A stretch of DNA of 64,000 nucleotides from Occallatibacter savannae (GTDB lineage: Bacteria > Acidobacteriota > Terriglobia > Terriglobales > Acidobacteriaceae), in NCBI RefSeq assembly GCF_003131205.1, contig NZ_QFFY01000001.1:1-64000 (forward strand), read 5' to 3'. The notes below the pieces were generated by a model. The model searched no databases, was not told the DNA's origin, and saw only the letters and a list, made by a program, of their open reading frames with translations. Of this stretch, positions 26,606 through 36,543 are shown in pieces. Numbering within the stretch: position 1 is the first letter of the stretch; every line of letters starts with the position of its first letter. The position numbers and the translations under genes were made by a program.

Positions 26606-26736
26606 TTGTCGTTTCCCACCCAAGCGGAGCTTGGATGGGGCACCCAGTTTCCTGACGATTCGGCCTTTCTTTCTTCGGCGGTTGGGGGTCTGTCGTTCCC
26701 AGGTCCCCAAATGCGAGGGACCTGGGGCACCCAGTT
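26606..26736. repeat. Palindromic repeat family B, copies 2 and 3
   Basis: Copy 2 (26606-26650): gtttcccacccaagc, loop, gcttggatggggcaccc. Copy 3 (26692-26736): gttcccaggtcccc, loop, gagggacctggggcaccc. They share the ggggcacccagtt end and lie in the same orientation in the 26579-26757 gap, which has no gene. Confidence 0.9.
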
Positions 26737-26757
26737 GTTTGTGATGGGGTGTTGGGG

Positions 26758-28203
<1,446 letters not shown>

Positions 28204-28386
28204 CCAGGGCCTCCTTCTTGAAGTCAGCTTCAGGATAGCCGATGGGCCGGTCAAATCCTGTTAAGAAAGGTGACGAACCGGTCCAGGTGGCGGCTGAACG
28301 GAGAGCATGGCTATCTGAGCTGTGACAGGGCTGGGAGAGCCGATGCTATGATGGGCGCTTTGAATGACAACTGGGGGAAACGACTG

Positions 28387-30612
28387 ATGCAACGTGCGAT
28401 GTTGGTGGTGTTGAGTGCGCTTCTGGCGGGCCTTGGCGCCGCGGCGCAGGGTTCGGCTGCCGCTTATGACGGAACGGCGAAGGTGTTTCGGCTGGACGGC
28501 GGAAACGTCACGTATGCATTTGGGGTGAACCCGCGGGGAGAGCTGCAGCAGCTTTACTGGGGAGGGCGGCTGGGCGCGACGGATCGGATCCCGGCGGCGG
28601 TTCCGAAGCGCGAGGCCGCGTCGTTTGATTCGTCGTACACGACGACGCCGCAGGAGTATGCGGGATGGGGCGCAGGGCTATTTGTTGAGCCGGCAATCAA
28701 GGTTACGTTTACGGATGGGAATCGCGACTTGGTGCTGCACTACGACCGTCATGAAAGTGCAACAGATGGTTTCAATGTCGTGCTGAAAGACATCAAGAGA
28801 AATGTGTTTGTGACGCTTCACTACTCGATTGATCCGGTGTCTGGGATCCTGTCGCGGTCGGCGACGATCGAGAACAAGGAGGAGCAGCCGATCACGATTG
28901 AGCAGGCCGCTGCGGCGGCGTGGTCGGTGCCCGCTGGGCACTACACGCTGGATTATCTGACGGGCAGATGGGGCGGCGAGTGGACGCTGACACAGGAAAA
29001 GCTGAGCCCCGGTGAGCGCGTGATTGAGAGCCGGCGCGGATCGACGGGGCACCAGGCGAATCCATGGTTTGCGATCGAGGCTGGTGACGCGCCGGATGAG
29101 AATGCCGGCGAGGTGTGGTTTGGCGCGCTGGCGTGGAGCGGGTCGTGGCGGATTACGGTGGAGCAGGACCAGCTGGACGCGATTCGCGTGACGGGCGGAT
29201 TCAATCCGTTTGATTTTGGATATGTGCTGAAGCCGGGAGAGAAGCTGGAGACGCCGGTGTTCTACGGCGGATATAGCGCGCACGGGCTGGGCGGAGCGTC
29301 GCGGCTGCTGCATCACTATGAAGTTGCGCATGTGCTGCCGCGGCGAGTTGGGGATGGCGAGGATGCGGCACCGAAGCCGCGCCCCGTGATCTACAACTCG
29401 TGGGAAGCGACCGAAATGAACGTGAGCGAGGAGGGGCAGATCGCGCTCGCGGAGAAGGCGGCTGCGCTGGGTGTGGATCGTTTTGTGATGGACGACGGGT
29501 GGTTTGGACAGCGCAAGACGGATCACGCGGGACTAGGCGACTGGTATGTGAATTCGCAGAAGTTTCCGCACGGGTTGAAGCCGCTGATCGATAAAGTGCA
29601 CGCGCTGCATATGGATTTTGGTTTGTGGGTTGAGCCGGAGATGGTGAATCCGGATTCGGATTTGTATCGAAAGCATCCGGACTGGGTGTTGAATTTTCCG
29701 GGAAGGCCGCGGTCGGAGTCGCGCAATCAGCTGGTGTTGAACCTGGCGCGACAGGATGTGCGGGATTATGTGCTGGGGTTTTTGGACAAGCTGCTCAACG
29801 AGAATGACATCGCGTTTCTGAAGTGGGATTACAACCGCAACTGGAGCGAGCCGGGATGGGATCAGTTGCCGCCAAATGAGCAGAAGGAAGTGTATGTTGC
29901 GTTCACGCGGAATCTGTACTGGGTGCTGAGCGAGCTGAAGAAGCGGCATCCCAAGGTGGAGCTCGAGTCGTGCTCGGGGGGCGGCGGACGCGTGGATCTC
30001 GGGATTCTGCAATATGCAGATGAGGTGTGGCCGTCGGATAACACGGATCCGTTCGATCGGCTGACGCAGCAGGATGGATTCACGTATGCATACACGCCAC
30101 AGGTGATGATGGCGTGGGTGACGGATTCGCCGCACTGGGGGAACAAGCGGTCGACATCATTGCAGTACAGGATGCTGAGCTCGATGCAGGGCTCGCTGGG
30201 AATTGGGGCAAACATCACGAAGTTCACCGACCAGGAGATGGCGACGGCGAAGCGGCTGATCGCTGCGTATCACCAGGTGCAGAAGACGATTGTGCAGGGG
30301 GATCTGTACCGGTTGATTTCGCCGCGGAATGGAAGCGAGTTCTCGGCGACACAGACGGTGAACAAGGACAAGAGCCAGTCGGTGGTGTTCGCGTTTATTC
30401 ATTCAACGCAGGAGGGGAGAGGATTCCCAATTCTCAAGCTGAAGGGGCTCGATCCTAAGGCGGAATACACGCTGACACCGATTGAAGGCGCGGTGCTGAA
30501 GGGAAGTCCGACGACGGCAAGCGGCGCGTGGTGGATGAACCATGGGCTAGTGACGGGAGACGATTTCCGAGGGGATTTTCAGGCGGCGGCGTTCCGGCTG
30601 GATCGGAAGTAA
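28387..30612 (+). CDS. GH36 alpha-galactosidase, exported
   Basis: A 741-residue GH36 enzyme that hydrolyses terminal alpha-galactosides such as raffinose-type sugars. Signal peptide at residues 1-20 (LVVLSALLAGLGAAAQG). A beta-sandwich N-terminal domain is followed by the (beta/alpha)8 barrel with FVMDDGWFGQRK, FGLWVEPEMV, nucleophile Asp481 in KWDYN, LESCSGGGGRVD and acid/base Asp551 in SDNTD. ATG 28387 is chosen because the signal peptide starts there and GGGGG precedes it; upstream in-frame starts exist. Alone on the plus strand, with no sugar operon beside it. Confidence 0.93.
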   Translation: MQRAMLVVLSALLAGLGAAAQGSAAAYDGTAKVFRLDGGNVTYAFGVNPRGELQQLYWGGRLGATDRIPAAVPKREAASFDSSYTTTPQEYAGWGAGLFVEPAIKVTFTDGNRDLVLHYDRHESATDGFNVVLKDIKRNVFVTLHYSIDPVSGILSRSATIENKEEQPITIEQAAAAAWSVPAGHYTLDYLTGRWGGEWTLTQEKLSPGERVIESRRGSTGHQANPWFAIEAGDAPDENAGEVWFGALAWSGSWRITVEQDQLDAIRVTGGFNPFDFGYVLKPGEKLETPVFYGGYSAHGLGGASRLLHHYEVAHVLPRRVGDGEDAAPKPRPVIYNSWEATEMNVSEEGQIALAEKAAALGVDRFVMDDGWFGQRKTDHAGLGDWYVNSQKFPHGLKPLIDKVHALHMDFGLWVEPEMVNPDSDLYRKHPDWVLNFPGRPRSESRNQLVLNLARQDVRDYVLGFLDKLLNENDIAFLKWDYNRNWSEPGWDQLPPNEQKEVYVAFTRNLYWVLSELKKRHPKVELESCSGGGGRVDLGILQYADEVWPSDNTDPFDRLTQQDGFTYAYTPQVMMAWVTDSPHWGNKRSTSLQYRMLSSMQGSLGIGANITKFTDQEMATAKRLIAAYHQVQKTIVQGDLYRLISPRNGSEFSATQTVNKDKSQSVVFAFIHSTQEGRGFPILKLKGLDPKAEYTLTPIEGAVLKGSPTTASGAWWMNHGLVTGDDFRGDFQAAAFRLDRK

Positions 30613-30641
30613 GCGCGCGGAATTGACTGTGATTTGAGTTC

Positions 30642-30772
30642 CTTCCCCGGTCCCCAAGTGCGAGGGACCGGGGGCACCCGGCAGCGTAAGGGTCTTCCTC
30701 GTTCTGATTCGCTCAGCAGGACTGGCATCCCTGTTCCCAGGTCTCAAAATCGAGACCTGGGGCACCCGGGCG
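30642..30772. repeat. Palindromic repeat family B, copies 4 and 5
   Basis: Copy 4 (30642-30684): ccccggtcccc, loop, gagggaccgggggcaccc. Copy 5 (30731-30772): gttcccaggtctc, loop, gagacctggggcacccg. Both are in the 30613-30833 gap, between the ends of convergent genes, where they might also act as terminators. Confidence 0.9.
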
Positions 30773-30833
30773 GATTTGCTGGTGAGACGCGCGGCTTGCC
30801 CGCATCGGAATTACACGCTTCGTTTGCTGAGCC

Positions 30834-31976
30834 TTATCTATGGAGCGGTTTGTAGCCTTGCCAGATGTACTCGAGGGCTTCGGGCAGGGTTTGCATTTTG
30901 ACGGCGCGGTCGACGTGGAAGGCGTTTTCTGCGAAGACGAACTGGTAGTGGTACTTCTTTGCGGCGAGAGCCTTCGCAAGGCGCTCGTTGGCTTCGACCC
31001 AGTCGTGCATGTTGTCGCGCATGATGTTGGGGTTGAAGAGATCCTTGTCGCCGACTTCCATCCAGATGCGGATAGGCTTGCGTGGGCTCTGCGGGATAAG
31101 GTGTTCGTGGAACTCCCATGCGCCGTGCGGGGTCTTCGGATCGTAGGGCCATTGCTGGTTGACCCAGGTGCCGGAGTAGGCGAGGACGCGGTGGTAGAGC
31201 TCCGGGTGATACCAGGCCATGATGAGCGCGCACGCAGCGCCGGAGCTACCGCCGGTGGCGGCACGGCCTTCGGGATCGTGTGTGAGCTTGACGTGCGCTT
31301 TGGATTCGACGAGAGGAAGGACTTCGTCTTCGACCCACTCGGCGTATTTGCCGGACATAGTGTCGTACTCGAGGCCGCGCTCGCTGCCCTGCGCGTCGCC
31401 GGTGCCGTTTGCGATGGATATGGCGATCATGACGGGGAGCTTGCGCTCGGGGATCATGCTGTCGAGCGCGGTGAAGAGCATGCGGTCAGGGCCGTCTGCT
31501 CCGACGATGAAGGGTGCTTCGGTGCCGGGGACATACTGCTTAGGAATGTAGACGGCGATTTTGCGTGTGTAGGGCGCGGGGTGGCTGGTGGTGATGACGA
31601 GCTTGGCGGGATCGCTGGAGTCGGGTGTGCCGAAGGTGCCTTTGTCGCGGGCGATGCCGGGGTAGTATTTGCTGTCGGCGGAGTTCATGGTGAACTCGAT
31701 GACGTCGCCGTGGGTGAGATCGGGCGCGGTCATTTCCGGCGCGATGGGGTGCGTGGGGCCGACGATGAAGTTGCCGTCGGCGGTTGAAGAGGGAACGGCG
31801 CCATCGGGGAGTTCTTTGGCTTGCACGTAGCCGGGCGTGTGCGGATCGCGGGTGGGCGGCTGGGGTCGCGGCTGTTGAGCCGGTGCCGGTGCAGGCGGAG
31901 TCTGCGAGGTTGCGAGATTCGCAGCGGCGAGCGCAAGCATGAGCGAACCGAGTCTCATGAATGAATGCGGGGTCAT
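30834..31976 (-). CDS. Exported esterase (Fes/CE1-like)
   Basis: A 380-residue exported alpha/beta hydrolase. Signal peptide (about residues 7-24), a Pro-rich linker with PPAPAPAQQPRPQPP, then a putative-esterase domain: KIAVYIPKQYV, PVMIAISIANG, YAEWVEDEVLPLVE and the nucleophile elbow ATGGSSGA; the C-terminal FAENAFHVDRA supplies the likely catalytic His. Comparable enzymes include enterochelin and feruloyl/acetyl-xylan esterases; given the neighbouring GH36 gene a carbohydrate ester is plausible but inferred. Confidence 0.87.
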   Translation of the reverse strand: MTPHSFMRLGSLMLALAAANLATSQTPPAPAPAQQPRPQPPTRDPHTPGYVQAKELPDGAVPSSTADGNFIVGPTHPIAPEMTAPDLTHGDVIEFTMNSADSKYYPGIARDKGTFGTPDSSDPAKLVITTSHPAPYTRKIAVYIPKQYVPGTEAPFIVGADGPDRMLFTALDSMIPERKLPVMIAISIANGTGDAQGSERGLEYDTMSGKYAEWVEDEVLPLVESKAHVKLTHDPEGRAATGGSSGAACALIMAWYHPELYHRVLAYSGTWVNQQWPYDPKTPHGAWEFHEHLIPQSPRKPIRIWMEVGDKDLFNPNIMRDNMHDWVEANERLAKALAAKKYHYQFVFAENAFHVDRAVKMQTLPEALEYIWQGYKPLHR

Positions 31977-32001
31977 CTGGCTGTCACCTGATATGAGGAT
32001 C

Positions 32002-32529
32002 TCACTTGGACCAAGGCGGGGCGATGCCGTTCATGCGTGCGTAGGCGATGAGCTGGCCCATGTGCTCGTTGTCGTGAACGATGATGCGGAGGTACATGCC
32101 GTCGACGGTCGCGTCGCGTCCATTGATCTTGACCTTTCGCGACATGTCTTTGGGATCGGCGGCGAGGTGCGCCTGCTTGACGGCTTCAAGCGAGCGCTTG
32201 AGCCAGGCGATGACTTCCGCTTTCGAGGTAACTGTTTTGTCCGCATCGTCCTTGAGGTTCGGCGGCATCTTGGGGCCGGTGACGCTGAGCAGGTAGAAGT
32301 TCGCGGTGACGATGTGCATGAAGACTTCGCTGGTGGAGCGGACACCGGGTGCGGGACGCCATGCGTACTTGTCGGCGGGGATGGCTTCGGCGAGTGCGAC
32401 GAGCTGGTTGGAGACGTGACGCCATTCGCCGTCGTAGCCCTGCCATAGGCCGTCGAGCGGGTCCTGGGCTGAGGCTTTCTGGATTGATAGAAGACACAAG
32501 AATGCTGTGAAGATCAGAAGCTTTTTCAT
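32002..32529 (-). CDS. Exported DinB-family protein
   Basis: A 175-residue DinB-fold four-helix protein with an N-terminal signal peptide (LLIFTAFLCLLS, cleavage after ASA). The metal-binding His positions can be seen in EVFMHIVTANFYL and HDNEHMGQLIAYAR. DinB proteins include metal-dependent thiol transferases, but exported members have no known role. ATG 32529 has GAGG upstream; the GTG immediately before it is less well spaced. It lies 25 bases from the esterase gene on the same strand, so co-transcription is likely. Confidence 0.88.
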   Translation of the reverse strand: MKKLLIFTAFLCLLSIQKASAQDPLDGLWQGYDGEWRHVSNQLVALAEAIPADKYAWRPAPGVRSTSEVFMHIVTANFYLLSVTGPKMPPNLKDDADKTVTSKAEVIAWLKRSLEAVKQAHLAADPKDMSRKVKINGRDATVDGMYLRIIVHDNEHMGQLIAYARMNGIAPPWSK

Positions 32530-32623
32530 CACGTGACCTCGGAGACAAACTTGAACGGAACAAGCTTATGCGGGGAGGCCGATTGCGAAAAGGGAATTGT
32601 GATGTGGCGGCTGGTCGCGCGAT

Positions 32624-33700
32624 CTACGGGGTAAGAGGTTCTGCTGTGGAGTGCCGGCGTGAGAGGCGGGTTCGCTCCCAGCCGAAGAAGATGAGATGGA
32701 GCATGAGCGAGATGAGTCCGCCGAGCAGGGTGTTGAGCAGACGGTGATGGATGACGAAGGGCTCGGGAAGTCCGGCTAGAGCCAGGAGAGAGACGACGTA
32801 GGCGGTGAGAGGGACGACGAAGATGGCGTAGTTAACCCAGAGCAGAGCGTAGGCGAACCAGACGAAGATGAGAATGAGTATGGAGAGCGCAAGAGGGCCG
32901 GGGCGGAGGAGGCTGGCGGCGATGGTGGCAAGCACCGTCCCGAGGATGGTGCCGGTCATGCGCGCGAATCCGCGGGTGATGGACTGTCGCATGTCGGCGC
33001 GGAGGACAATGGCGGCGGTCATGGGGATCCAGTAGCCGTTTGGGATTTTCAGCGCGCGGTAAAGTCCAGCGGCGAGACCGAGAGTGAGCGCGGCTCGCAA
33101 GGCGTAGAGGAAGAGGCACGATTTGGGCTTGAGAACGTCGGAGACGTGGTTGTCTGCGCAGGCACCGGTGGGCGTGGCGCGGCCCATCACGGGAGTGTGG
33201 CGCCGTTCGGCCCACCAGAAGAAGCGCACGCAGATGAGTTGCAGCAGCCCACCTGCAAGAACGAATGCGCCTCGGGTGAGCGCGTGAAGTCCGGGCGCGG
33301 GGTAGGCGGTGGAGATGATCATCCAGATGACGGATTGGAGCGCGATCCACTGGTGGCCGGGGCCGAGCGCGGAGATGGTGACGTAGAGGAATCCCCAGAG
33401 CGCGGTTGCGGCGATGGTTGCGGTGATTGACTGACCGGCGAGCGTGCCGATCCAACTGGAGATGCACATGCCCAGCGTGGCATAGAGCATCGGGGCGGTG
33501 CGGGAGCCGCCGAGTTCTTGGTAGGAGCCGAAGCCGACGCTGACGGCTCCGCTGGCGGCCATGATGCCCCATTCGGCGTGTCCGGTGATGGAGCCGACGA
33601 GGATGGCGAGAGCAATGGCGGGCATGCAGCGTAGAGCGGAGCGCGGGTGGAACTTGGTCCAGTGGGGGCGGAGGATCTCGCGCAGGGTCTCGGTCAGCAT
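32624..33700 (-). CDS. FUSC-family membrane transporter
   Basis: A 358-residue integral membrane protein with two blocks of hydrophobic helices around a short polar loop (about 170-200), the layout of FUSC/aromatic-acid-exporter-like proteins. The second block begins with the typical RAALTLGLAAGLYRALKIPNG segment and WIPMTAAIVLRADMRQSI. It is about half the length of YccS-type proteins and lacks their large cytosolic domain. Substrate unknown, efflux presumed. Confidence 0.82.
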   Translation of the reverse strand: MLTETLREILRPHWTKFHPRSALRCMPAIALAILVGSITGHAEWGIMAASGAVSVGFGSYQELGGSRTAPMLYATLGMCISSWIGTLAGQSITATIAATALWGFLYVTISALGPGHQWIALQSVIWMIISTAYPAPGLHALTRGAFVLAGGLLQLICVRFFWWAERRHTPVMGRATPTGACADNHVSDVLKPKSCLFLYALRAALTLGLAAGLYRALKIPNGYWIPMTAAIVLRADMRQSITRGFARMTGTILGTVLATIAASLLRPGPLALSILILIFVWFAYALLWVNYAIFVVPLTAYVVSLLALAGLPEPFVIHHRLLNTLLGGLISLMLHLIFFGWERTRLSRRHSTAEPLTP

Positions 33701-33731
33701 GTATAGCGGATCGGGTGGTTGGGGTGTCGAG

Positions 33732-34754
33732 TCATGAGCGGGCCAGCAGGTGCACGATTTCGTATCCGGCGGCGCCGATGAGGGCTGCGCCGGGGAAGGT
33801 TAGTATCCAGCCGAGGACGACGCGACGGGCCCAAATCCAGCGGACCGCGTGCACGCCGCGCGTGGCGCCGACACCGGAGACCGCGCCGCCAATTGCGTGG
33901 GTTGTGGAGATGGGAATCTTCGCAACGGTGGCCAGGCCGATGGTTACAGCGGCTGCGAATTCCGCGGAGAATCCGCCGGCGTAGTGCAGGTGCGGAGTAA
34001 TGCGCGAGCCCATTGTGCGGACGACGCGCCATCCTCCGGAGAGGGTGCCGAGGCCCATGGCGGCTTGGCAACTGAGAATGATCCAGAGGGCGATTTCGTG
34101 ATGGCCGAGGAAGGTGGTCTGGCCGCGCGTCCAGTTTGCGTGGCCGCTGGCGACGAGGAGCGCGACGATGATTCCCATCGTTTTCTGCGCGTCGTTGCTG
34201 CCGTGACCAAGCGAATATGCAGCGGCGGAGGCGAGCTGGAGATGGCGGAAGGTGTGCTCGACTTTGTGGCGCGGCGTGCGCCAGGTGATCCAGGCAACGA
34301 TGTGCATGAAGATGTAGCCGAGGATCATGCCGAGGAGCGGCGAGAGGACGAGGAAGAGCAGTACGGGTTCCCAGCCCTTGAGCAGGAGAACGTGCCAGCC
34401 GGCCTTGGTTATTGCGGAGCCGGCAAGCGCGCTGATGATGGCGTGGGAAGAGCTGGTAGGCAGGGCGAGGTACCAGGTGAGGAGGTTCCAGACGATGCCG
34501 CCGATGAGTCCGCCGAAGACGACCCAAGTGTCCATTGCGCCGGGATCGATTAGCTTGTCGCTGATGGTCTTGGCGACACCGGTGCCAAAGAGGAAAACGG
34601 CGACGAAGTTGAAGACGGCGGCCCAGATGACGGCCTGACCGGGAGTGAGCGCGCGCGTAGTGACGACGGTGGCGATGGAGTTGGCGGCGTCGTGAAAGCC
34701 GTTGAGGAAGTCGAACGCAAGCGCCAGGACAATGATGAGGATGATCAGCGTCAT
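33732..34754 (-). CDS. pit: PiT-family inorganic phosphate transporter
   Basis: A 340-residue low-affinity phosphate/cation symporter in the inner membrane. The duplicated PiT signature is present: GFHDAANS near residue 19-26 and GHGSNDAQK near 193-201, with further SSSHAI and STTHAIGG repeats. About ten hydrophobic helices. The DUF47 gene ends 4 bases upstream, a common pairing in which the DUF47 protein modulates the transporter. Confidence 0.94.
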   Translation of the reverse strand: MTLIILIIVLALAFDFLNGFHDAANSIATVVTTRALTPGQAVIWAAVFNFVAVFLFGTGVAKTISDKLIDPGAMDTWVVFGGLIGGIVWNLLTWYLALPTSSSHAIISALAGSAITKAGWHVLLLKGWEPVLLFLVLSPLLGMILGYIFMHIVAWITWRTPRHKVEHTFRHLQLASAAAYSLGHGSNDAQKTMGIIVALLVASGHANWTRGQTTFLGHHEIALWIILSCQAAMGLGTLSGGWRVVRTMGSRITPHLHYAGGFSAEFAAAVTIGLATVAKIPISTTHAIGGAVSGVGATRGVHAVRWIWARRVVLGWILTFPGAALIGAAGYEIVHLLARS

Positions 34755-34758
34755 GCGT

Positions 34759-35385
34759 TCAGCCGTTCTTGAGGAGGACGGATTCGATGGTGCGGCCGAG
34801 GTGATCGCAGGCTCCGATGGCGTCCATGAGGAGGTCGTGAACTTCGCGCTTCTTCATCACGTCGAGCGGGTTGGGCGAACTGGCGTAAAGGCCGGAGAGG
34901 AAGCGGGCGCGCTCGCGGCGGGATTCCTCTTCGAGGCGGCCGAGCTCGTCTAGCGCGAGGCGTTCGGCTGTCTTGCCGTTGCCGTGGCGGAGCTGGCCAA
35001 TAGCGGTTTGCAGTTCTTTGACCATGGAGGTGAGGGTGCGGCACTGGCCCTGAAGGCTGGGATGGATCTCGGTCATGTTGTAGAGGACGATGCGCTCGGC
35101 GGTGTTGGCGACGCGGTCGATGACGCGATAGAGCTCGTTGGCAAGCTGGTAGATGTCTTCGCGATCGAACGGGGTGATGAAGGCCTGATCGAGGGCGCGC
35201 AGGATCTGGCGAGTGAGTACGTGGCCGCGATGGCGCTGTTCTTCGATTTGAGCGGCAGCCTGGCGGTCGGCGTTGATGCCGCTGAGCAGATGGCCAAGGC
35301 GCTGGACCTCGGGGGCGATGAGTTGGGTGAGGGATTCCAGCTGGTCGTAGTAGCTGATGTCTTTCGGCATGAGGTTGAAGACCAC
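34759..35385 (-). CDS. DUF47 PhoU-like protein, Pit partner
   Basis: A 208-residue helical DUF47/PhoU-like protein. Conserved blocks include EEQRHRGHVLTRQILRALD, FITPFDREDIYQLANELYRV and IDRVANTAERIVLY. GTG 35385 with GGAGG upstream is the start. Co-operonic with pit (4-base gap), which strongly suggests a regulatory or accessory role in phosphate uptake. Confidence 0.92.
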   Translation of the reverse strand: MVFNLMPKDISYYDQLESLTQLIAPEVQRLGHLLSGINADRQAAAQIEEQRHRGHVLTRQILRALDQAFITPFDREDIYQLANELYRVIDRVANTAERIVLYNMTEIHPSLQGQCRTLTSMVKELQTAIGQLRHGNGKTAERLALDELGRLEEESRRERARFLSGLYASSPNPLDVMKKREVHDLLMDAIGACDHLGRTIESVLLKNG

Positions 35386-35572
35386 GGTGGCGCACCTCCG
35401 GCGACCCGCGAGGCAAAGGATCAGAGCGGGCGAAAGAGGTTAGATGTAAGCAGGACGGGTGGGGTTGAACCGCTGTTGAGAGGAGGCTGATCTGGGGGCT
35501 TTTGTGCGTCCTGAAGATTGCAAGGATGGAGGAGCTCAGGGGTAGAAGCGGGTACACTTTCGCTGATCACCT

Positions 35573-36340
35573 ATGATTACGGAACTCCTGGGGAAATTCG
35601 AGCCGGATGGGGATGTGCTGCTGCGGTCGATCTCGGCGCATGTGACGGATGAGATGCTGGAGTGCATCGCGCAAGCAGACTACGGCTGCGACTTTGATGC
35701 GCATCTTGCCGCCCTTCGGCAGCTTCGGGACACGGGCGATCTGCCTGCGACAGAAAGCTGGGTGCCGCTGGAAGTACTACAACTGACGCGGTGGTCGGAT
35801 CCCGAGAATCCGGAGTGGAAACCGGGGAGCACGGGCGAGTTCGGGCATTGGATCCGGGCATTTTCTTGTGCAGCAATTTTGCGGGCCGAGCATGAGCCGT
35901 GGAACTACAAGTACAACGACGAAAGCACTTCGTCGACGACGATCCAGCTTCTGTTGAGTCTGGATTCGCTGCCGGTTGATCTGAATCGCGAGGCGGCGCG
36001 CAATTTTGCTTGGTTGATTCTGAAGTCGGATCCGGAAGGGGAGAACGATTCGATTCGCGAGTATGGGGTGACGCTGTTGTGGTTTGCGCTGCACTTGAAA
36101 CCGGCCGTGCCGGACGCGGATCTGATCTCGCTGGCGGAGTGGGTGGTGCGGCGGGCGGATGAGCTGAAATGGGATCCTCGCGTTGCGGAGTTTTCAGGAC
36201 TTAAGGGGATGGTGATCGGGTGCCAAAAGCGGTCGGCGTGGGAGATGTTCGGATTGAAACTGTCGGAGTTGGATTTGAGCGGGAGGTCGACGGAGTTGAA
36301 GACGTGGGTACGGCTGATTGCGGAGCAGCTGGTGGAGTAA
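35573..36340 (+). CDS. Hypothetical helical protein
   Basis: A 255-residue soluble protein, helix-rich, without signal peptide or recognisable catalytic motif. Notable blocks: LECIAQADYGCDFDAHLAAL, PLEVLQLTRWSDPENP, GHWIRAFSCAAILRA and LIALAEWVV-like repeats, which together suggest a HEAT-like or immunity-type fold, but this is a guess. No clear Shine-Dalgarno sequence. A hairpin terminator follows the stop codon. Confidence 0.75.
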   Translation: MITELLGKFEPDGDVLLRSISAHVTDEMLECIAQADYGCDFDAHLAALRQLRDTGDLPATESWVPLEVLQLTRWSDPENPEWKPGSTGEFGHWIRAFSCAAILRAEHEPWNYKYNDESTSSTTIQLLLSLDSLPVDLNREAARNFAWLILKSDPEGENDSIREYGVTLLWFALHLKPAVPDADLISLAEWVVRRADELKWDPRVAEFSGLKGMVIGCQKRSAWEMFGLKLSELDLSGRSTELKTWVRLIAEQLVE

Positions 36341-36349
36341 ACAAAGAAA

Positions 36350-36374
36350 GCCCCGCGTAATTGTTCCGCGGGGC
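36350..36374 (+). terminator. Hairpin terminator
   Basis: Perfect 8-bp stem GCCCCGCG/CGCGGGGC with a 9-base loop, 9 bases after the stop codon; followed by ATTAT rather than a full T-run. Confidence 0.6.
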
Positions 36375-36392
36375 ATTATGTCAGAAATTCTT

Positions 36393-36461
36393 TCCTCAGG
36401 GGCTGAAAGCCCGCGGCTTCTGCATGCAGGCCAAGGCACGGCCACGGTCGTGCCCTGACAA
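36393..36461. repeat. Palindromic repeat family A, copy 4
   Basis: ggggctgaaagcccgcgg, a spacer of about 20 bases, then ggcacggccacggtcgtgccctgaca. More diverged than other copies. It fills much of the gap between two convergent genes. Confidence 0.8.
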
Positions 36462-36543
36462 GGCTCAGAACATTTCTCACGAAAAGTAGCTCATCTGTGC
36501 GATCAAGACAGGCGCCGGCCTGTTGATTGAATCGGCAGACTTT